Positions 1-9,046 of a stretch of 64,000 nucleotides of DNA are shown in pieces (within the stretch, counting starts at the first letter, position 1; every line of letters begins with the position of its first letter). Position numbers and translations under genes: made by a program. The stretch is from assembly GCA_937873455.1 (NCBI GenBank), contig CALMYG010000022.1:1-64000 (forward strand), written 5' to 3'. The notes below the pieces were generated by a model. It was not told the origin of the DNA. It made no database searches and worked only from the letters and a program-made list of their open reading frames with translations. Source of the DNA: an uncultured Verrucomicrobiota bacterium. GTDB taxonomy: Bacteria; Verrucomicrobiota; Kiritimatiellia; CAIVKH01.

Positions 1-231
1 TGAGGGCGGCTTTTGATGCGGAGTAGGAGCGATGCGCCTGCGGCGCATCAAGAGGGTTGGCTCGTTGCGCGGTTCTCTACAGGTGTCGTTTTGTGGGGAT
101 AAGCAAACAGACGCGGTCACCGCCCGCGTCTACAGATTCGCGAACAGCTGTAGCCGCCCGCGCTGAGGGCGGCTTTTGATGCGGAGTAGGAGCGATGCGC
201 CTGCGGCGCATCAAGAGGCTTGGCTCGTTGC
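1..231. repeat. Two direct copies of a 68-bp repeat, 163 bp apart
   Basis: Positions 1-68 and 164-231 are identical except for one base near position 56 of the unit. Each copy carries a perfect 8-bp-stem hairpin with loop TGC (31-49 and 194-212). The second copy is entered through a GC stem-loop (153-159 with 167-173) followed by TTTT. The left arm of the first copy lies outside the window, so the array probably extends leftwards. The spacer holds another hairpin (110-116 with 124-130). The 3' part resembles the tail of the 401-bp elements at 52 and 56 kb. Confidence 0.85.
153..177 (+). terminator. Stem-loop plus T-run inside the 5' repeat
   Basis: A 7-bp GC stem (153-159 with 167-173) and a 7-nt loop are followed by TTTT at 174-177. 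The shape fits an intrinsic terminator for a gene to the left of the window. It is part of the repeated unit, so it may instead be a structural feature of the repeat. Confidence 0.45.
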
Positions 232-322
232 AGGATCATAGTCGCGGTCCTGATGGGATGAAGACGAGGGGGGGGTGGGATCAGATGCTACGGTCCACGA
301 GGCCGCGGACCCTCCCGACTGC

Positions 323-421
323 TGGGTGATCACGCCGGGAGGGACGGCGGCCTCGCCGTCCTTTTTCTTCGGCCGCCAGGGGCGGAGCCCCTGGTTGAAG
401 ACTGGTTGATCACGTCGGGAG
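323..421. repeat. Intergenic repeat with GC hairpin and 19-bp direct repeats
   Basis: A 19-bp motif containing GATCACG occurs at 323-341 and 403-421 (17 of 19 identical). Between them is a hairpin (342-348 with 355-361, loop GGCCTC) followed by CTTTTTCTTCGGCC. The hairpin and its pyrimidine tail recur almost exactly after clpC at 8882-8916, and a weaker relative of the 19-bp motif lies near 8945-8964. This is a dispersed intergenic family; no gene is visible in 1-537. Confidence 0.75.
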
Positions 422-537
422 CACGATCGGTCGCGGAATCCGGGTTGCGCGAGAAGCAATCGCCGCTTCGCGGGTCGCTTGACGGCGCCGATAGGCGGCT
501 CTACACTCGCCACCCTTTACGGAAAGAAGATGTATTT

Positions 538-1980
538 ATGGAACATGGTCCCCACGAAGACGAATTTAGGCGGCAGCGACTGGCCAACCTGGAAGCGCTG
601 AAGGCGCGCGGCATCGCGCCTTATGGCAAGGCGTTCCCGCGCGATGGACGCATTGCGGATTTGCGCGCCGGTTTCGCGGAAAACCGGGTGGTGCGCATGT
701 CCGGGCGTTTGATGACCATGCGGGAAATGGGCAAAAGTATTTTTGCCGATGTGAACGACGGTTCCGGGCGCTTCCAGGTCTACGTGCGAAAGAACGATCT
801 GGGCGATGACGCGTTTTCCGCGTTTCAATTGCTGGACTTGGGCGATGTTATCGGCATCGAGGGCGAAATGTTCACCACGAAGATGGGCGAACCCACGGTC
901 AAGGTGAATGCCTGGACGCTGCTCTCGAAGTCGCTGTTGCCGCTGCCAGAAAAGTGGCACGGATTGCAGGACGTGGATACCCGGTACCGCAAGCGGTATC
1001 TTGATCTCATCGCGAACCCCGAGGTCCGGAAGGTTTTTGACCAGCGTATCGCCATCGTCCGGGAAATCCGGGCCTGCCTGCATGAGCGGGGCTTTCAGGA
1101 AGTGGAAACACCGATGATGCAACCGATGGCCGGCGGAGCGGCGGCCAATCCCTTTAAAACGCATTATGAGGCGTTGAATTGCGATATGTTTTTGCGGATC
1201 GCGCCGGAATTGTATTTAAAGCGGCTGATGGTGGGCGGTTTCGACAAGGTCTTTGAACTGAACCGCAATTTCCGCAACGAAGGCTTGAGCCGGTTCCATA
1301 ACCCGGAATTCACCATGATTGAGGTTTACCAAGCCTATGGCGATATGCGCACCATGATGGATATTGTCCAGGACATGATCCTCCGGTCGGCCCGCGAGGT
1401 GATTGGTTCGCTTCAGGTGGGCGCCGCTGACCAACCGGTAAATCTGACGCCGCCCTGGCGCGAAGTTACCTACCATGAGCTGGTGCGTGAGGCGATCGGC
1501 GAGGATTGGTTCGACCTCGATTTGACCGGGGCGAAGGCCCGGGCCCATGAAAAGCACCTGCATATCGATCCCGCGTGGACGATGACGGAATTGACCCAGG
1601 AAGTGTTTGAAAAGTTGGTCGAAAAAACGCTGATCGACCCGACCTTTGTGACCCGTCTGCCGGCGGCCTTGGTGCCGCTGGCGAAACCGTGCGACGACGA
1701 CCCTTCGCTGGTGGATGTCTTTGAACTGGTGATCGGCGGCCGGGAAATTGCCCCGGGTTACAGCGAGTTGAATGATCCGCTGATCCAACGCGCCCGTTTT
1801 CTGGAGCAGGCGGGCGGCGACGCGGCCAAGATCGATGAGGATTTTCTCACCGCACTGGAACACGGCATGCCGCCGGCCGGGGGCATGGGCGTGGGCATTG
1901 ACCGGTTGGTCATGGTGCTGACGGGCGCCGAATCCATCCGCGATGTCATCCTGTTTCCCCAGTTGAAGCCGAGGACGTGA
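538..1980 (+). CDS. lysS: Lysine--tRNA ligase, class II
   Basis: Cytosolic class II synthetase that charges tRNA-Lys with lysine. The 480-residue product has an N-terminal OB-fold anticodon-binding region (about residues 50-135) and a class II catalytic core. Motif 2 reads FRNEGLSRFHNPEF near residue 245, and motif 3 reads GMGVGIDRLVM near residue 450, close to the C-terminus as usual. The frame is open back to 406, but the ATG at 538 has an upstream GGAAAGAAG ribosome site and gives the normal family length of about 490 residues. The stop overlaps the GTG start of the next gene (GTGA), so lysS appears to head a seven-gene transcription unit ending with clpC. Confidence 0.96.
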   Translation: MEHGPHEDEFRRQRLANLEALKARGIAPYGKAFPRDGRIADLRAGFAENRVVRMSGRLMTMREMGKSIFADVNDGSGRFQVYVRKNDLGDDAFSAFQLLDLGDVIGIEGEMFTTKMGEPTVKVNAWTLLSKSLLPLPEKWHGLQDVDTRYRKRYLDLIANPEVRKVFDQRIAIVREIRACLHERGFQEVETPMMQPMAGGAAANPFKTHYEALNCDMFLRIAPELYLKRLMVGGFDKVFELNRNFRNEGLSRFHNPEFTMIEVYQAYGDMRTMMDIVQDMILRSAREVIGSLQVGAADQPVNLTPPWREVTYHELVREAIGEDWFDLDLTGAKARAHEKHLHIDPAWTMTELTQEVFEKLVEKTLIDPTFVTRLPAALVPLAKPCDDDPSLVDVFELVIGGREIAPGYSELNDPLIQRARFLEQAGGDAAKIDEDFLTALEHGMPPAGGMGVGIDRLVMVLTGAESIRDVILFPQLKPRT

Positions 1981-3212
1981 CCGGGGTGCGCCTCCCGTTT
2001 TCCATTTATCTCGCCCTCACCTACATGAGGCCCAAGCGCACCTTCATCTCGGTGGTTACGGTGATTTCGGTGATCGGGGTGATGTTGGGGGTGGCCGTTC
2101 TGGTCATCGTGTTGTCGGTGATGAGCGGGTTCGACAACATGTGGCGGGAAAAAATCCTCAGCTTCAACGCCCACATTACCGTGCAGGACTTTGATGTGAT
2201 CGAGGACCCCGAACCGCTGCTGGCGGCGTTGGCCGAAGTTCCGGGAGTGACCGGCGCCGCTCCTTTCGTTCAAGGCTTGGCGTTTATCGTCAAGGACGAG
2301 CGGGTTTTTACCCCGCTCGTTCGCGGGTTCGATCCGCTCTATGAATCCAAGGTGAGCCGGGTGCCCGAGCACATGATACGCGGCGAGTATAATGTTGAGG
2401 GGGATGGCGTATTGGTCGGGGTGGATCTGGCCCGGCAGATGCAGGTGGGGGTCGGCGATACGTTGCTGGTCTATTCGCCCCAGCATTTCAGCGTCTCGGA
2501 TGAAGTTTACCTTCCGGAGGAGTTGGAGCTCCGCGGCATCTACGATGTCGGCATGTGGGAGTTTGATTCCAGCTTTATCCTGACCTCGCTGGAAACGGCG
2601 CGGACGCTTCATCGCATGGAGTCCGGGGTGCACGCGATTCAGGTGATGACCGTCAATGCCTTGCGGGCCAACGACGTGGCGGCGGCTATCCGCGAGGCGA
2701 TCGGGCCCGGCTATTACGTGACGACGTGGATGCAGCAGAACCGCCAGTTGTTTGCGGCGCTCCGGGTGGAGAAAAACATGATGTTCATCCTGTTGATCAT
2801 CATCACCATCGTGGCGGCTTTCGGCATCTGCAATACCCTGATCACCGTGACCGTGCAGAAAACCCGCGAGATCGGGTTGCTCAAATCGCTGGGGTTTTCC
2901 TCCGGGCAGGTGATGGGGGTGTTTATCTGGCAGGGCTGGTTCCAGGGCCTGATCGGGAATATGGCCGGCATCGGCCTGGGGTTGTTGTTCCTGCAATACC
3001 GAAATGACATTCTTAAGTTTTTTTCCGATCAGTTTCATCTCGAATTGCTCCCCAAAGAGTTATACCACCTGAGCGAGATTCCGGCGGCGACCTCGATCGG
3101 GGATGTGGCGATGGTGGCGATATCCGTGCAGGTGATTTGCACCTTGGCCGGGGTGTTGCCGGCGTACCGGGCGGCCCGGTTGGATCCGGTGAGGGCGCTT
3201 CGCTATGAATAA
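1977..3212 (+). CDS. lolC: Lipoprotein-releasing ABC transporter permease, LolC/LolE family
   Basis: Inner-membrane permease that extracts mature lipoproteins and passes them to the periplasmic chaperone LolA. The 411 residues show the family plan: one N-terminal membrane helix (about 22-46), a large periplasmic domain, then three helices starting near 267, 315 and 380. The FtsX-like tail ends AYRAARLDPVRALRYE, typical of LolC/E. Only one permease gene is present, so it may act as a homodimer (LolF-like) or pair with a gene elsewhere. The GTG start overlaps the lysS stop by 4 nt, and the 3' end overlaps lolD by 8 nt, implying translational coupling with its ATPase. Confidence 0.92.
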   Translation: MTGVRLPFSIYLALTYMRPKRTFISVVTVISVIGVMLGVAVLVIVLSVMSGFDNMWREKILSFNAHITVQDFDVIEDPEPLLAALAEVPGVTGAAPFVQGLAFIVKDERVFTPLVRGFDPLYESKVSRVPEHMIRGEYNVEGDGVLVGVDLARQMQVGVGDTLLVYSPQHFSVSDEVYLPEELELRGIYDVGMWEFDSSFILTSLETARTLHRMESGVHAIQVMTVNALRANDVAAAIREAIGPGYYVTTWMQQNRQLFAALRVEKNMMFILLIIITIVAAFGICNTLITVTVQKTREIGLLKSLGFSSGQVMGVFIWQGWFQGLIGNMAGIGLGLLFLQYRNDILKFFSDQFHLELLPKELYHLSEIPAATSIGDVAMVAISVQVICTLAGVLPAYRAARLDPVRALRYE

Positions 3213-3912
3213 TCCGGATACACGGCAAGGGATTTGGGTGGATGCGGTCACCAAGTTCTACCAGATCGAGCGCACCCGCATTGAGGTGCTGCGCGGAATC
3301 TCGCTGGTGGTGTCGCCGGGCGAGTCCATTGCCATTATGGGGGCGAGCGGCGCCGGCAAAAGCACCCTCCTGCATACCTTGGGCGGGTTGGATCGACCAA
3401 CCTCCGGGCGGGTACTGCTGGATGGCGAGGATATTTACAACGCCCCGGCGCGGCGTCGTAACGCGATTCGGGCCCGTGAATTCGGCTTTGTCTTCCAGGC
3501 GTTTCATTTGCTGCCGGAGCTGGACGTGTTGGACAATATCGCCCTGCCGGCGCTGGGGCAGTCCGGCGCGTTGCGGCGGCGCGAGGCCATTCGTGAACGG
3601 GCGCGCGGGTTGCTGGAGGCGGTTGGTTTGGATCACCGGTTGGGCCATCGCCCGGTGGAAATGTCCGGCGGCGAACAGCAACGGGCGGCCATCGCCCGCG
3701 CGCTGATGAATCGCCCGCGTTATGTGTTTGCCGACGAGCCAACCGGAAATCTGGATTCGCGCACCGGGGAATCGGTTCTGGAAACCTTGTTCCGTTTGGC
3801 TGCCGAGCAGGCCGCCGCGCTGGTGGTGGTGACCCACAACCGCGAGGTTGCGGAACGCTGTCGGACCCGTTTGGTTTTGAAAGATGGAAGTTTGGACCCG
3901 CATGAATTATAG
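3205..3912 (+). CDS. lolD: Lipoprotein-releasing ABC transporter ATPase LolD
   Basis: Cytosolic ATPase that powers lipoprotein release with the adjacent LolC/E permease. The 235 residues contain Walker A GASGAGKS (about 46-53), the signature MSGGEQQR (about 152), Walker B YVFADEPTGNLD (about 173) and the switch histidine in VVVTHN. Length and the ADEPTGNLD signature match the LolD/MacB group. It overlaps lolC by 8 nt; a GAGGG about 10 nt upstream may help initiation. The second ATPase of this type in the window (53236) belongs to the ybbA-ybbP pair, so the two should not be confused. Confidence 0.93.
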   Translation: MNNPDTRQGIWVDAVTKFYQIERTRIEVLRGISLVVSPGESIAIMGASGAGKSTLLHTLGGLDRPTSGRVLLDGEDIYNAPARRRNAIRAREFGFVFQAFHLLPELDVLDNIALPALGQSGALRRREAIRERARGLLEAVGLDHRLGHRPVEMSGGEQQRAAIARALMNRPRYVFADEPTGNLDSRTGESVLETLFRLAAEQAAALVVVTHNREVAERCRTRLVLKDGSLDPHEL

Positions 3913-3930
3913 TAGACAGGGAGTTTTTGT

Positions 3931-4800
3931 ATGCAGATCTATTTAAATGGTAACATTGTCCCGGAAAAAGAAGCGGTGGTATCGGTATTCGACCACGGGT
4001 TGCTGTATGGCGACGGCGTTTTCGAAGGGATTCGGGCCTATCACGGCAAGGTCTTTCGCTTGGATGAACATATTGACCGTCTGTTCCGTTCGGCGGCGGC
4101 GATTGCGTTGGTGATACCGATGACCCGCGAGGCTATGGCCGCCGCGGTGGTGGAGACCTGCAAAGCCAACGGCATCACCGATGGCTACATCCGGCTGATC
4201 GTCACCCGTGGCGTCGGCAGCCTGGGGTTGAATCCCTACCTGTGCAAGGAGCCTCAAGTGATCATCATTGCCGGGGCGATTCAGTTGTATCCGAAGGAGT
4301 TATATCAAACCGGCATGAACGTGGTCACCGTCGGAACCGTCCGTAACCATGTCGAAGCGATCAATCCCCGGATTAAAAGCCTGAATTATCTGAATAACGT
4401 TCTGGCCAAGATAGAGGCGATCAATGCCGGCGTGATGGAATGCATCATGCTGAATCCCCAGGGGTTTGTCGCGGAAGCTTCGGGCGATAATATATTCGTG
4501 GTGCGCGGGCGCCAACTGATTACCCCGCCGGTCTGGTGCGGCGCCCTCGAGGGTATTACCCGTGAAGTGGTGATGCAACTGGCGCCGGCTTGCGGTCTGA
4601 CCGTGAAGGAAGACGTGTTAACCCGGTATGATTTGTACACCGCGGACGAGTTGTTCCTTACCGGAACCGCCGCCGAGATTATCAGCGTGGTGAATGTGGA
4701 TCGCCGGGTCATTGGCGGCGGTGCGCCCGGCCCTTACACCCAGGCTTTGTTAAAGGCATTCGGTGAGGAAACCAAAAATACCGGAACTCCGATTGCGTGA
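3931..4800 (+). CDS. ilvE: Branched-chain amino acid aminotransferase (class IV)
   Basis: PLP enzyme that interconverts leucine, isoleucine and valine with their 2-oxo acids. The 289-residue fold-type IV protein has the N-terminal FDHGLLYGDGVFEGIR motif, the PLP lysine in RIKSLNYLNN (about K149) and the EASGDNIF segment near residue 184. D-amino acid transaminases and aminodeoxychorismate lyase share the fold, but the length and the LNYLNN motif favour IlvE. It starts 18 nt after lolD with AGGGAG upstream. Its position between lol and mcs genes suggests cotranscription rather than shared function. Confidence 0.9.
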   Translation: MQIYLNGNIVPEKEAVVSVFDHGLLYGDGVFEGIRAYHGKVFRLDEHIDRLFRSAAAIALVIPMTREAMAAAVVETCKANGITDGYIRLIVTRGVGSLGLNPYLCKEPQVIIIAGAIQLYPKELYQTGMNVVTVGTVRNHVEAINPRIKSLNYLNNVLAKIEAINAGVMECIMLNPQGFVAEASGDNIFVVRGRQLITPPVWCGALEGITREVVMQLAPACGLTVKEDVLTRYDLYTADELFLTGTAAEIISVVNVDRRVIGGGAPGPYTQALLKAFGEETKNTGTPIA

Positions 4801-4804
4801 CGGC

Positions 4805-5305
4805 ATGTTGTGCGAAATCTGCAAAACCGAAGAAGCCACGGTCCATCTGACCCAGGTCATTGACGGATCGATCAAAAAGCTGCACCTCTGTGAGCAGTGC
4901 GCCCAGAGCAACGGCTTCGATTTGCAGGGTCCGATTTCCATCACCGATATCCTGCTCGGCATGGGGGGCAAGCGCGAGGAAACGGCCAAGCCCGTGGTGG
5001 AGCGCTCGTGTCCGCGATGCCACATGCGACGTACCGATTTTAAAAAGACCGGTCGATTCGGTTGCGCCCAATGTTACGAAACCTTCGCCGAGGACTTGCC
5101 GCCATTGTTGAAGGCGATGCACCGCAACGACCGGCATATCGGAAAAGTTCCGATCAGAGAGGCCGACCGCTTGAATGCCATGAACGAATTGAACCAGCTC
5201 CAGGCCGACCTCGAACAGGCAATTTCCAACGAAAACTACGAAACGGCGGCGACCCTTCGCGATCAAATCATGGTTTGCCGGCAAAAACTGAGCGGGGAGG
5301 GTTAA
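4805..5305 (+). CDS. mcsA: McsA, zinc-binding activator of protein arginine kinase
   Basis: Small adaptor that stimulates the McsB arginine kinase. The 166 residues carry four CxxC pairs at 3-6, 29-32, 69-72 and 87-90, the expected zinc-binding layout, and a C-terminal UVR-type helical hairpin (about 130-165). I chose ATG 4805, which puts MLCEIC at the N-terminus as in the family; a GTG at 4763 would add 14 residues and overlap ilvE by 38 nt. It is followed 3 nt later by mcsB. In Firmicutes the repressor gene ctsR usually precedes mcsA; here ilvE takes that place. Confidence 0.93.
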   Translation: MLCEICKTEEATVHLTQVIDGSIKKLHLCEQCAQSNGFDLQGPISITDILLGMGGKREETAKPVVERSCPRCHMRRTDFKKTGRFGCAQCYETFAEDLPPLLKAMHRNDRHIGKVPIREADRLNAMNELNQLQADLEQAISNENYETAATLRDQIMVCRQKLSGEG

Positions 5306-5308
5306 GCG

Positions 5309-6394
5309 ATGACTATCGACCCCCTGCTTTCCAATTCCGGCGCGTGGATGTCAGCCAGCCAGCATGAGCAGATTGTGATCAGCAGCCGTATCCGCCTTGC
5401 CCGCAATTTGCGGGACTATGCCTTTCCCGGATGGGGCGGCGAAGAAGAGTGCGCGCGTATCTGGTCCCTGCTGCGGCCGGCGTTGGCCGCGCTGCCGAGT
5501 CTGCAGCCGGAAATCGATGTCGGGATGGACGAGCTGGATGATCTTGATAAACAAATCCTTTTGGAGCGGCATTTGATCAGCCGGGAACAGGCGGGAAAAG
5601 GCCGGGGAAGCGGTTTGATTATTCGCGAGGATGAGCGGGTCTCCCTGATGGTCAACGAGGAGGATCATCTGCGGTTGCAGGCGCTTACCTCCGGCCTGGA
5701 TTTACCGGGATGCTGGCGGGTGATTGACGACGTGGACAGCCAGATCGAGTCGGTGACCGGGTACGCATTTTCGCCTTCCCTCGGGTATTTGACGTCGTGT
5801 CCGACCAACGTCGGTACCGGCATGCGGGCCAGCGTGATGATGCACCTCCCCGGGTTGGTTCTCATGGAGGAAATGAACCCGATTATCAAAGGGCTGGGCA
5901 AGATCGGCCTGACCGTGCGCGGCTTGTGGGGCGAAGGCACCGAGGCGGTGGGCAATATGTTCCAGATTTCCAATCAGATGACGCTGGGTGAAAAAGAAGG
6001 CGATATCGTCCACAACATCGAGCAAATTTGCCTGGAAATCGTCGAACATGAGAAGAATGCCCGGTTGCGGTTGGCCGAGAAAAAAGAGCTGTACCTGAAA
6101 GACCATATCGGCAGGGCCTTCGGGATTTTGACCCATGCGCACTTGTTGACCACCAAGGAAGCGCTCGATTTATTATCGGATTTGCGTTTGGGGGTCGATT
6201 TGGGTATATTAAAAGGAGTTGACCGGGGCGTCGTGGATGAACTCTTGATGATGGCGCAGCCCGGTCATTTGCAAAAGCTGGAAGGCCGCGTGCTCAAGAC
6301 CAAAGAACGGGACCGGGTTCGGGCCAAGCGGGTGCGGGAGCGATTGACCCGAAGCGAATCGAGAACGAAAAAAGTGAACAAAACCCATGAATAA
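5309..6394 (+). CDS. mcsB: Protein arginine kinase McsB
   Basis: Phosphorylates arginine side chains on proteins, marking them for ClpCP degradation. The 361-residue protein belongs to the phosphagen-kinase family: SSRIRLARN near residue 26, the catalytic NEEDHLR near 115-121, the loop SCPTNVGTGMRASVM near 163 and GLWGEGTEAVGN near 210. The C-terminus is a strongly basic tail of about 30 residues. GGGGAGGG lies 8 nt before the ATG. The gene overlaps clpC by 8 nt, as expected if kinase and protease ATPase are made together. Phosphagen kinases of animals are longer in the N-domain; context settles the assignment. Confidence 0.95.
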   Translation: MTIDPLLSNSGAWMSASQHEQIVISSRIRLARNLRDYAFPGWGGEEECARIWSLLRPALAALPSLQPEIDVGMDELDDLDKQILLERHLISREQAGKGRGSGLIIREDERVSLMVNEEDHLRLQALTSGLDLPGCWRVIDDVDSQIESVTGYAFSPSLGYLTSCPTNVGTGMRASVMMHLPGLVLMEEMNPIIKGLGKIGLTVRGLWGEGTEAVGNMFQISNQMTLGEKEGDIVHNIEQICLEIVEHEKNARLRLAEKKELYLKDHIGRAFGILTHAHLLTTKEALDLLSDLRLGVDLGILKGVDRGVVDELLMMAQPGHLQKLEGRVLKTKERDRVRAKRVRERLTRSESRTKKVNKTHE

Positions 6395-8870
6395 TTTTAC
6401 CCCTCGCGCGCAACAGGTGTTGCAGTTGGCTCGCAAAGAAGCCGATCGCTTCAACCATAGTTATGTCGGCACCGAGCACTTGCTGCTCGGCATCATCGCG
6501 CTTGGGCAAGGCGTGGCGGTCAACGTGTTGCAGCGTCTGAACGTCAACCTCGAGGCGGTGCGCCTTGAGGTGGAGAAGGCGGTCGGCGTCGGACCCGAAA
6601 CCAAGCAGGTCGGAAATCTGCCGTTCACGCCGCGGGTTAAAAAAGTGCTGGCCCTGGCCGGCAGCGAAGCGCGTTCGTTGAATCATGCGTATGTAGGCAC
6701 GGAGCATATTCTGCTCGGTTTGTTGCGGGAAGGCGAGGGCGTGGCTTCGCGGGTCTTGCGTAACCTGAATGTGGATTTGGAAAAGACCCGGGTCGAAATC
6801 ATGAAGGAGCTCGATCCGAACTACGAGCCGGAGCATGACACCCAAGCCGCCGGCGCCGGGGCCAGCGGCGGCAACGCTCCGCAAGCTTCCGGATCAACCG
6901 GCAAAGACGCCAAAACACCGGCCCTCAGCACCTTCGGCCGGGATCTCACCGAATTGGCCAACAAAGGCGAACTCGATCCGGTCATCGGGCGGGCTCAGGA
7001 AATCGAACGGGTGATTCAAATTCTTTGCCGCCGCAGCAAAAACAACCCGGTATTGATCGGCGAGGCCGGGGTCGGAAAGACCGCGATTGTCGAAGGTCTT
7101 GCGCAGTCCATTGCCAAAGGCGACGTTCCCGAGCTGTTGCGCGAAAAACGCGTGGTGACGCTGGATCTGGCCCTCATGGTGGCGGGCACCAAATACCGCG
7201 GCCAGTTCGAAGAGCGCATCAAGGCCGTGATGGACGAAATCAAGCGGGCGAAAAACGTGATTTTGTTTATTGACGAGTTGCACACCATCGTCGGGGCCGG
7301 CTCGGCCGAGGGCGCCATGGATGCCTCCAACATCATCAAGCCCGCGCTTTCCCGCGGCGAAATGCAATGCATCGGCGCCACCACCCTCAACGAATACCGC
7401 AAGTTCATCGAAAAAGACGCCGCGCTGGAACGGCGTTTTCAAACCGTGATGGTGCGTGAGCCGACCATTGAAGAAACCATTGAGATTCTCAAAGGTCTTC
7501 GTCAGCGCTACGAAGATCACCACCACGCCAAAATACTTGATGAGTCGCTGGTTGCCTCGGCGGAGCTTTCCTCGCGCTACCTGAACGACCGGTATCTTCC
7601 CGACAAGGCGATCGACGTTATGGATGAAGCCGGCGCCCGCGCCCGCATTTCGGCCATGACCCGTCCGCCCGACATCAAGGAAAAAGAACTTCAGATCGAA
7701 GATATCCGCCGCAAAAAAGAAGAGGCGATCAAAGGGCAAAAGTTCGAGGAAGCAGCCGCGTTTCGCGATGAAGAACGGATCGCCACCGAGGCCATGAACA
7801 AAACCATGGAGGCCTGGCGCAAGTCCCGCGATGAAGCGGTGGTGACAGTTTCCGCTGAAGATATCATGACCATTATTTCCAAGTGGACCGGAATACCGCT
7901 CTACAAAATGGAAGAACAGGACATGGCCCGGTTGCTCAAGATGGAAGAGGAAATCGAAAAAACCGTCATCGGGCAGCACGAGGCGGTGGTTTCCATTTCC
8001 AAGGCGCTGCGGCGTTCCCGCGCTGATCTGCGTGATCCCAAGCGCCCGATCGGTTCGTTCATTTTCCTCGGACCGACCGGCGTGGGCAAGACCTTGCTGG
8101 CCAAGGCGCTCGCCGAATTCATGTTTAACGATGCCGACGCCTTGATTCAGATTGATATGTCGGAATACATGGAGAAATTCGCGGTCTCGCGTCTGGTCGG
8201 TTCGCCGCCGGGGTACGTCGGCTACGATGAAGGCGGTCAACTGACGGAAAAAGTGCGCCGTCGCCCGTATTCCGTCGTGTTGTTCGACGAGATCGAAAAA
8301 GCGCATCCCGATGTCATGCATATTCTCCTCCAGATATTGGAAGAGGGCAAGCTGACCGATAGCCTGGGGCGCGCGGTTGATTTCCGCAATACCATAATCA
8401 TCATGACCTCCAATATCGGGGCCGATTCGGTGCGGAAAGGCAGCGGATTGGGTTTTGCCGAAGATACCCATGCGGCCGATTACGACCGGATGAAAAAGCT
8501 GATGCTGGAAGAATCAAAGCGAAGCTTTAAACCGGAACTGCTGAATCGTATCGAAGACATCATCGTTTTCCATCCGATGACCCGGGAAACGGTATTGACG
8601 ATTCTTGAGCTCGAAGTGGGCAAGGTGAAGTCGCGACTGGCCACCAAAAATATCGAGCTTCACGTCACCGATTCCGCGAGGGAGTTTCTGTTGACCAAGG
8701 GGTTTGATCCCTCCTACGGGGCGCGCCCGATGAGGCGTGCGGTGGAGCGTTTCCTGGAAGACCCGTTGGCCGAGGAAATCCTGCGCGGTAACATCCACAA
8801 GGACGAGGCCATCGAAGTCAGCTCGAATGGCGAGAAGCTTGTGTTTGGACAACTGGCCGGCGCCAGTTAA
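6387..8870 (+). CDS. clpC: ATP-dependent Clp protease ATP-binding subunit ClpC
   Basis: Hexameric AAA+ unfoldase that feeds substrates to ClpP. The 827 residues contain a double Clp N-domain (1-140), which binds phosphoarginine in studied ClpCs; AAA-1 with Walker A GEAGVGKT (about 225) and Walker B ILFIDELH (about 290); a middle domain with a UVR motif (about 436-465); and AAA-2 with GPTGVGKT (about 562). A GLGF loop near 688 matches the ClpP-docking tripeptide of ClpC/ClpA. The UVR segment and short middle domain separate it from ClpB. No clpP lies in the window. A stem-loop follows the stop. Confidence 0.96.
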   Translation: MNNFTPRAQQVLQLARKEADRFNHSYVGTEHLLLGIIALGQGVAVNVLQRLNVNLEAVRLEVEKAVGVGPETKQVGNLPFTPRVKKVLALAGSEARSLNHAYVGTEHILLGLLREGEGVASRVLRNLNVDLEKTRVEIMKELDPNYEPEHDTQAAGAGASGGNAPQASGSTGKDAKTPALSTFGRDLTELANKGELDPVIGRAQEIERVIQILCRRSKNNPVLIGEAGVGKTAIVEGLAQSIAKGDVPELLREKRVVTLDLALMVAGTKYRGQFEERIKAVMDEIKRAKNVILFIDELHTIVGAGSAEGAMDASNIIKPALSRGEMQCIGATTLNEYRKFIEKDAALERRFQTVMVREPTIEETIEILKGLRQRYEDHHHAKILDESLVASAELSSRYLNDRYLPDKAIDVMDEAGARARISAMTRPPDIKEKELQIEDIRRKKEEAIKGQKFEEAAAFRDEERIATEAMNKTMEAWRKSRDEAVVTVSAEDIMTIISKWTGIPLYKMEEQDMARLLKMEEEIEKTVIGQHEAVVSISKALRRSRADLRDPKRPIGSFIFLGPTGVGKTLLAKALAEFMFNDADALIQIDMSEYMEKFAVSRLVGSPPGYVGYDEGGQLTEKVRRRPYSVVLFDEIEKAHPDVMHILLQILEEGKLTDSLGRAVDFRNTIIIMTSNIGADSVRKGSGLGFAEDTHAADYDRMKKLMLEESKRSFKPELLNRIEDIIVFHPMTRETVLTILELEVGKVKSRLATKNIELHVTDSAREFLLTKGFDPSYGARPMRRAVERFLEDPLAEEILRGNIHKDEAIEVSSNGEKLVFGQLAGAS

Positions 8871-8881
8871 TCATCCGGTGA

Positions 8882-8909
8882 GGGACGGCGGCCTCGCCGT
8901 CCATTTTTC
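8882..8909 (+). terminator. Stem-loop with T-run after clpC
   Basis: A 7-bp GC-rich stem (8883-8889 with 8896-8902), loop GGCCTC, is followed by ATTTTTCTT. It starts 12 nt after the clpC stop and fits an intrinsic terminator of the lysS-clpC unit. The same hairpin sequence occurs at 342-361 upstream of lysS, so it is also a member of a dispersed repeat. Confidence 0.6.
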
Positions 8910-9009
8910 TTCGGCCCTGACGGGGCCGCGGACCCTCACTCCCGCCGGTTGATTGCGCCGGAATCAGGATTGACCAGGGAATCTGGGATGCCCCCGTCGT
9001 CGCTCCGGC

Positions 9010-9038
9010 TTGCTGATCATCTCGGCTTGGGTTATACC
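9010..9038 (+). promoter_or_regulatory. Possible sigma-70-type promoter before the acyltransferase gene
   Basis: TTGCTG (9010-9015), a 17-bp spacer and TATACC (9033-9038). The -10 box is the same hexamer as in the better candidate before the DksA-like gene. If used, transcription would begin near 9045, almost at the GTG 9047, which would favour the downstream ATG 9080 as the true start. Confidence 0.3.
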
Positions 9039-9046
9039 CTCGAGGC

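Noticed and set aside
1..231. CRISPR array
   Set aside because: Only two 68-bp units with a 95-bp spacer, no cas genes nearby; unit length and internal terminator-like hairpins do not fit CRISPR.
211..513. Minus-strand 100-residue frame near the left edge
   Set aside because: It lies in the repeat region and under the lysS leader, has biased low-complexity composition and no ribosome site.
406..537. N-terminal extension of lysS by 44 residues
   Set aside because: It runs through the intergenic repeat, has no ribosome site, and would exceed the normal family start; ATG 538 fits better.
8871..9046. tRNA or other RNA gene between clpC and the acyltransferase gene
   Set aside because: Only the terminator hairpin and decayed repeat sequence were seen; no cloverleaf or known RNA motif.
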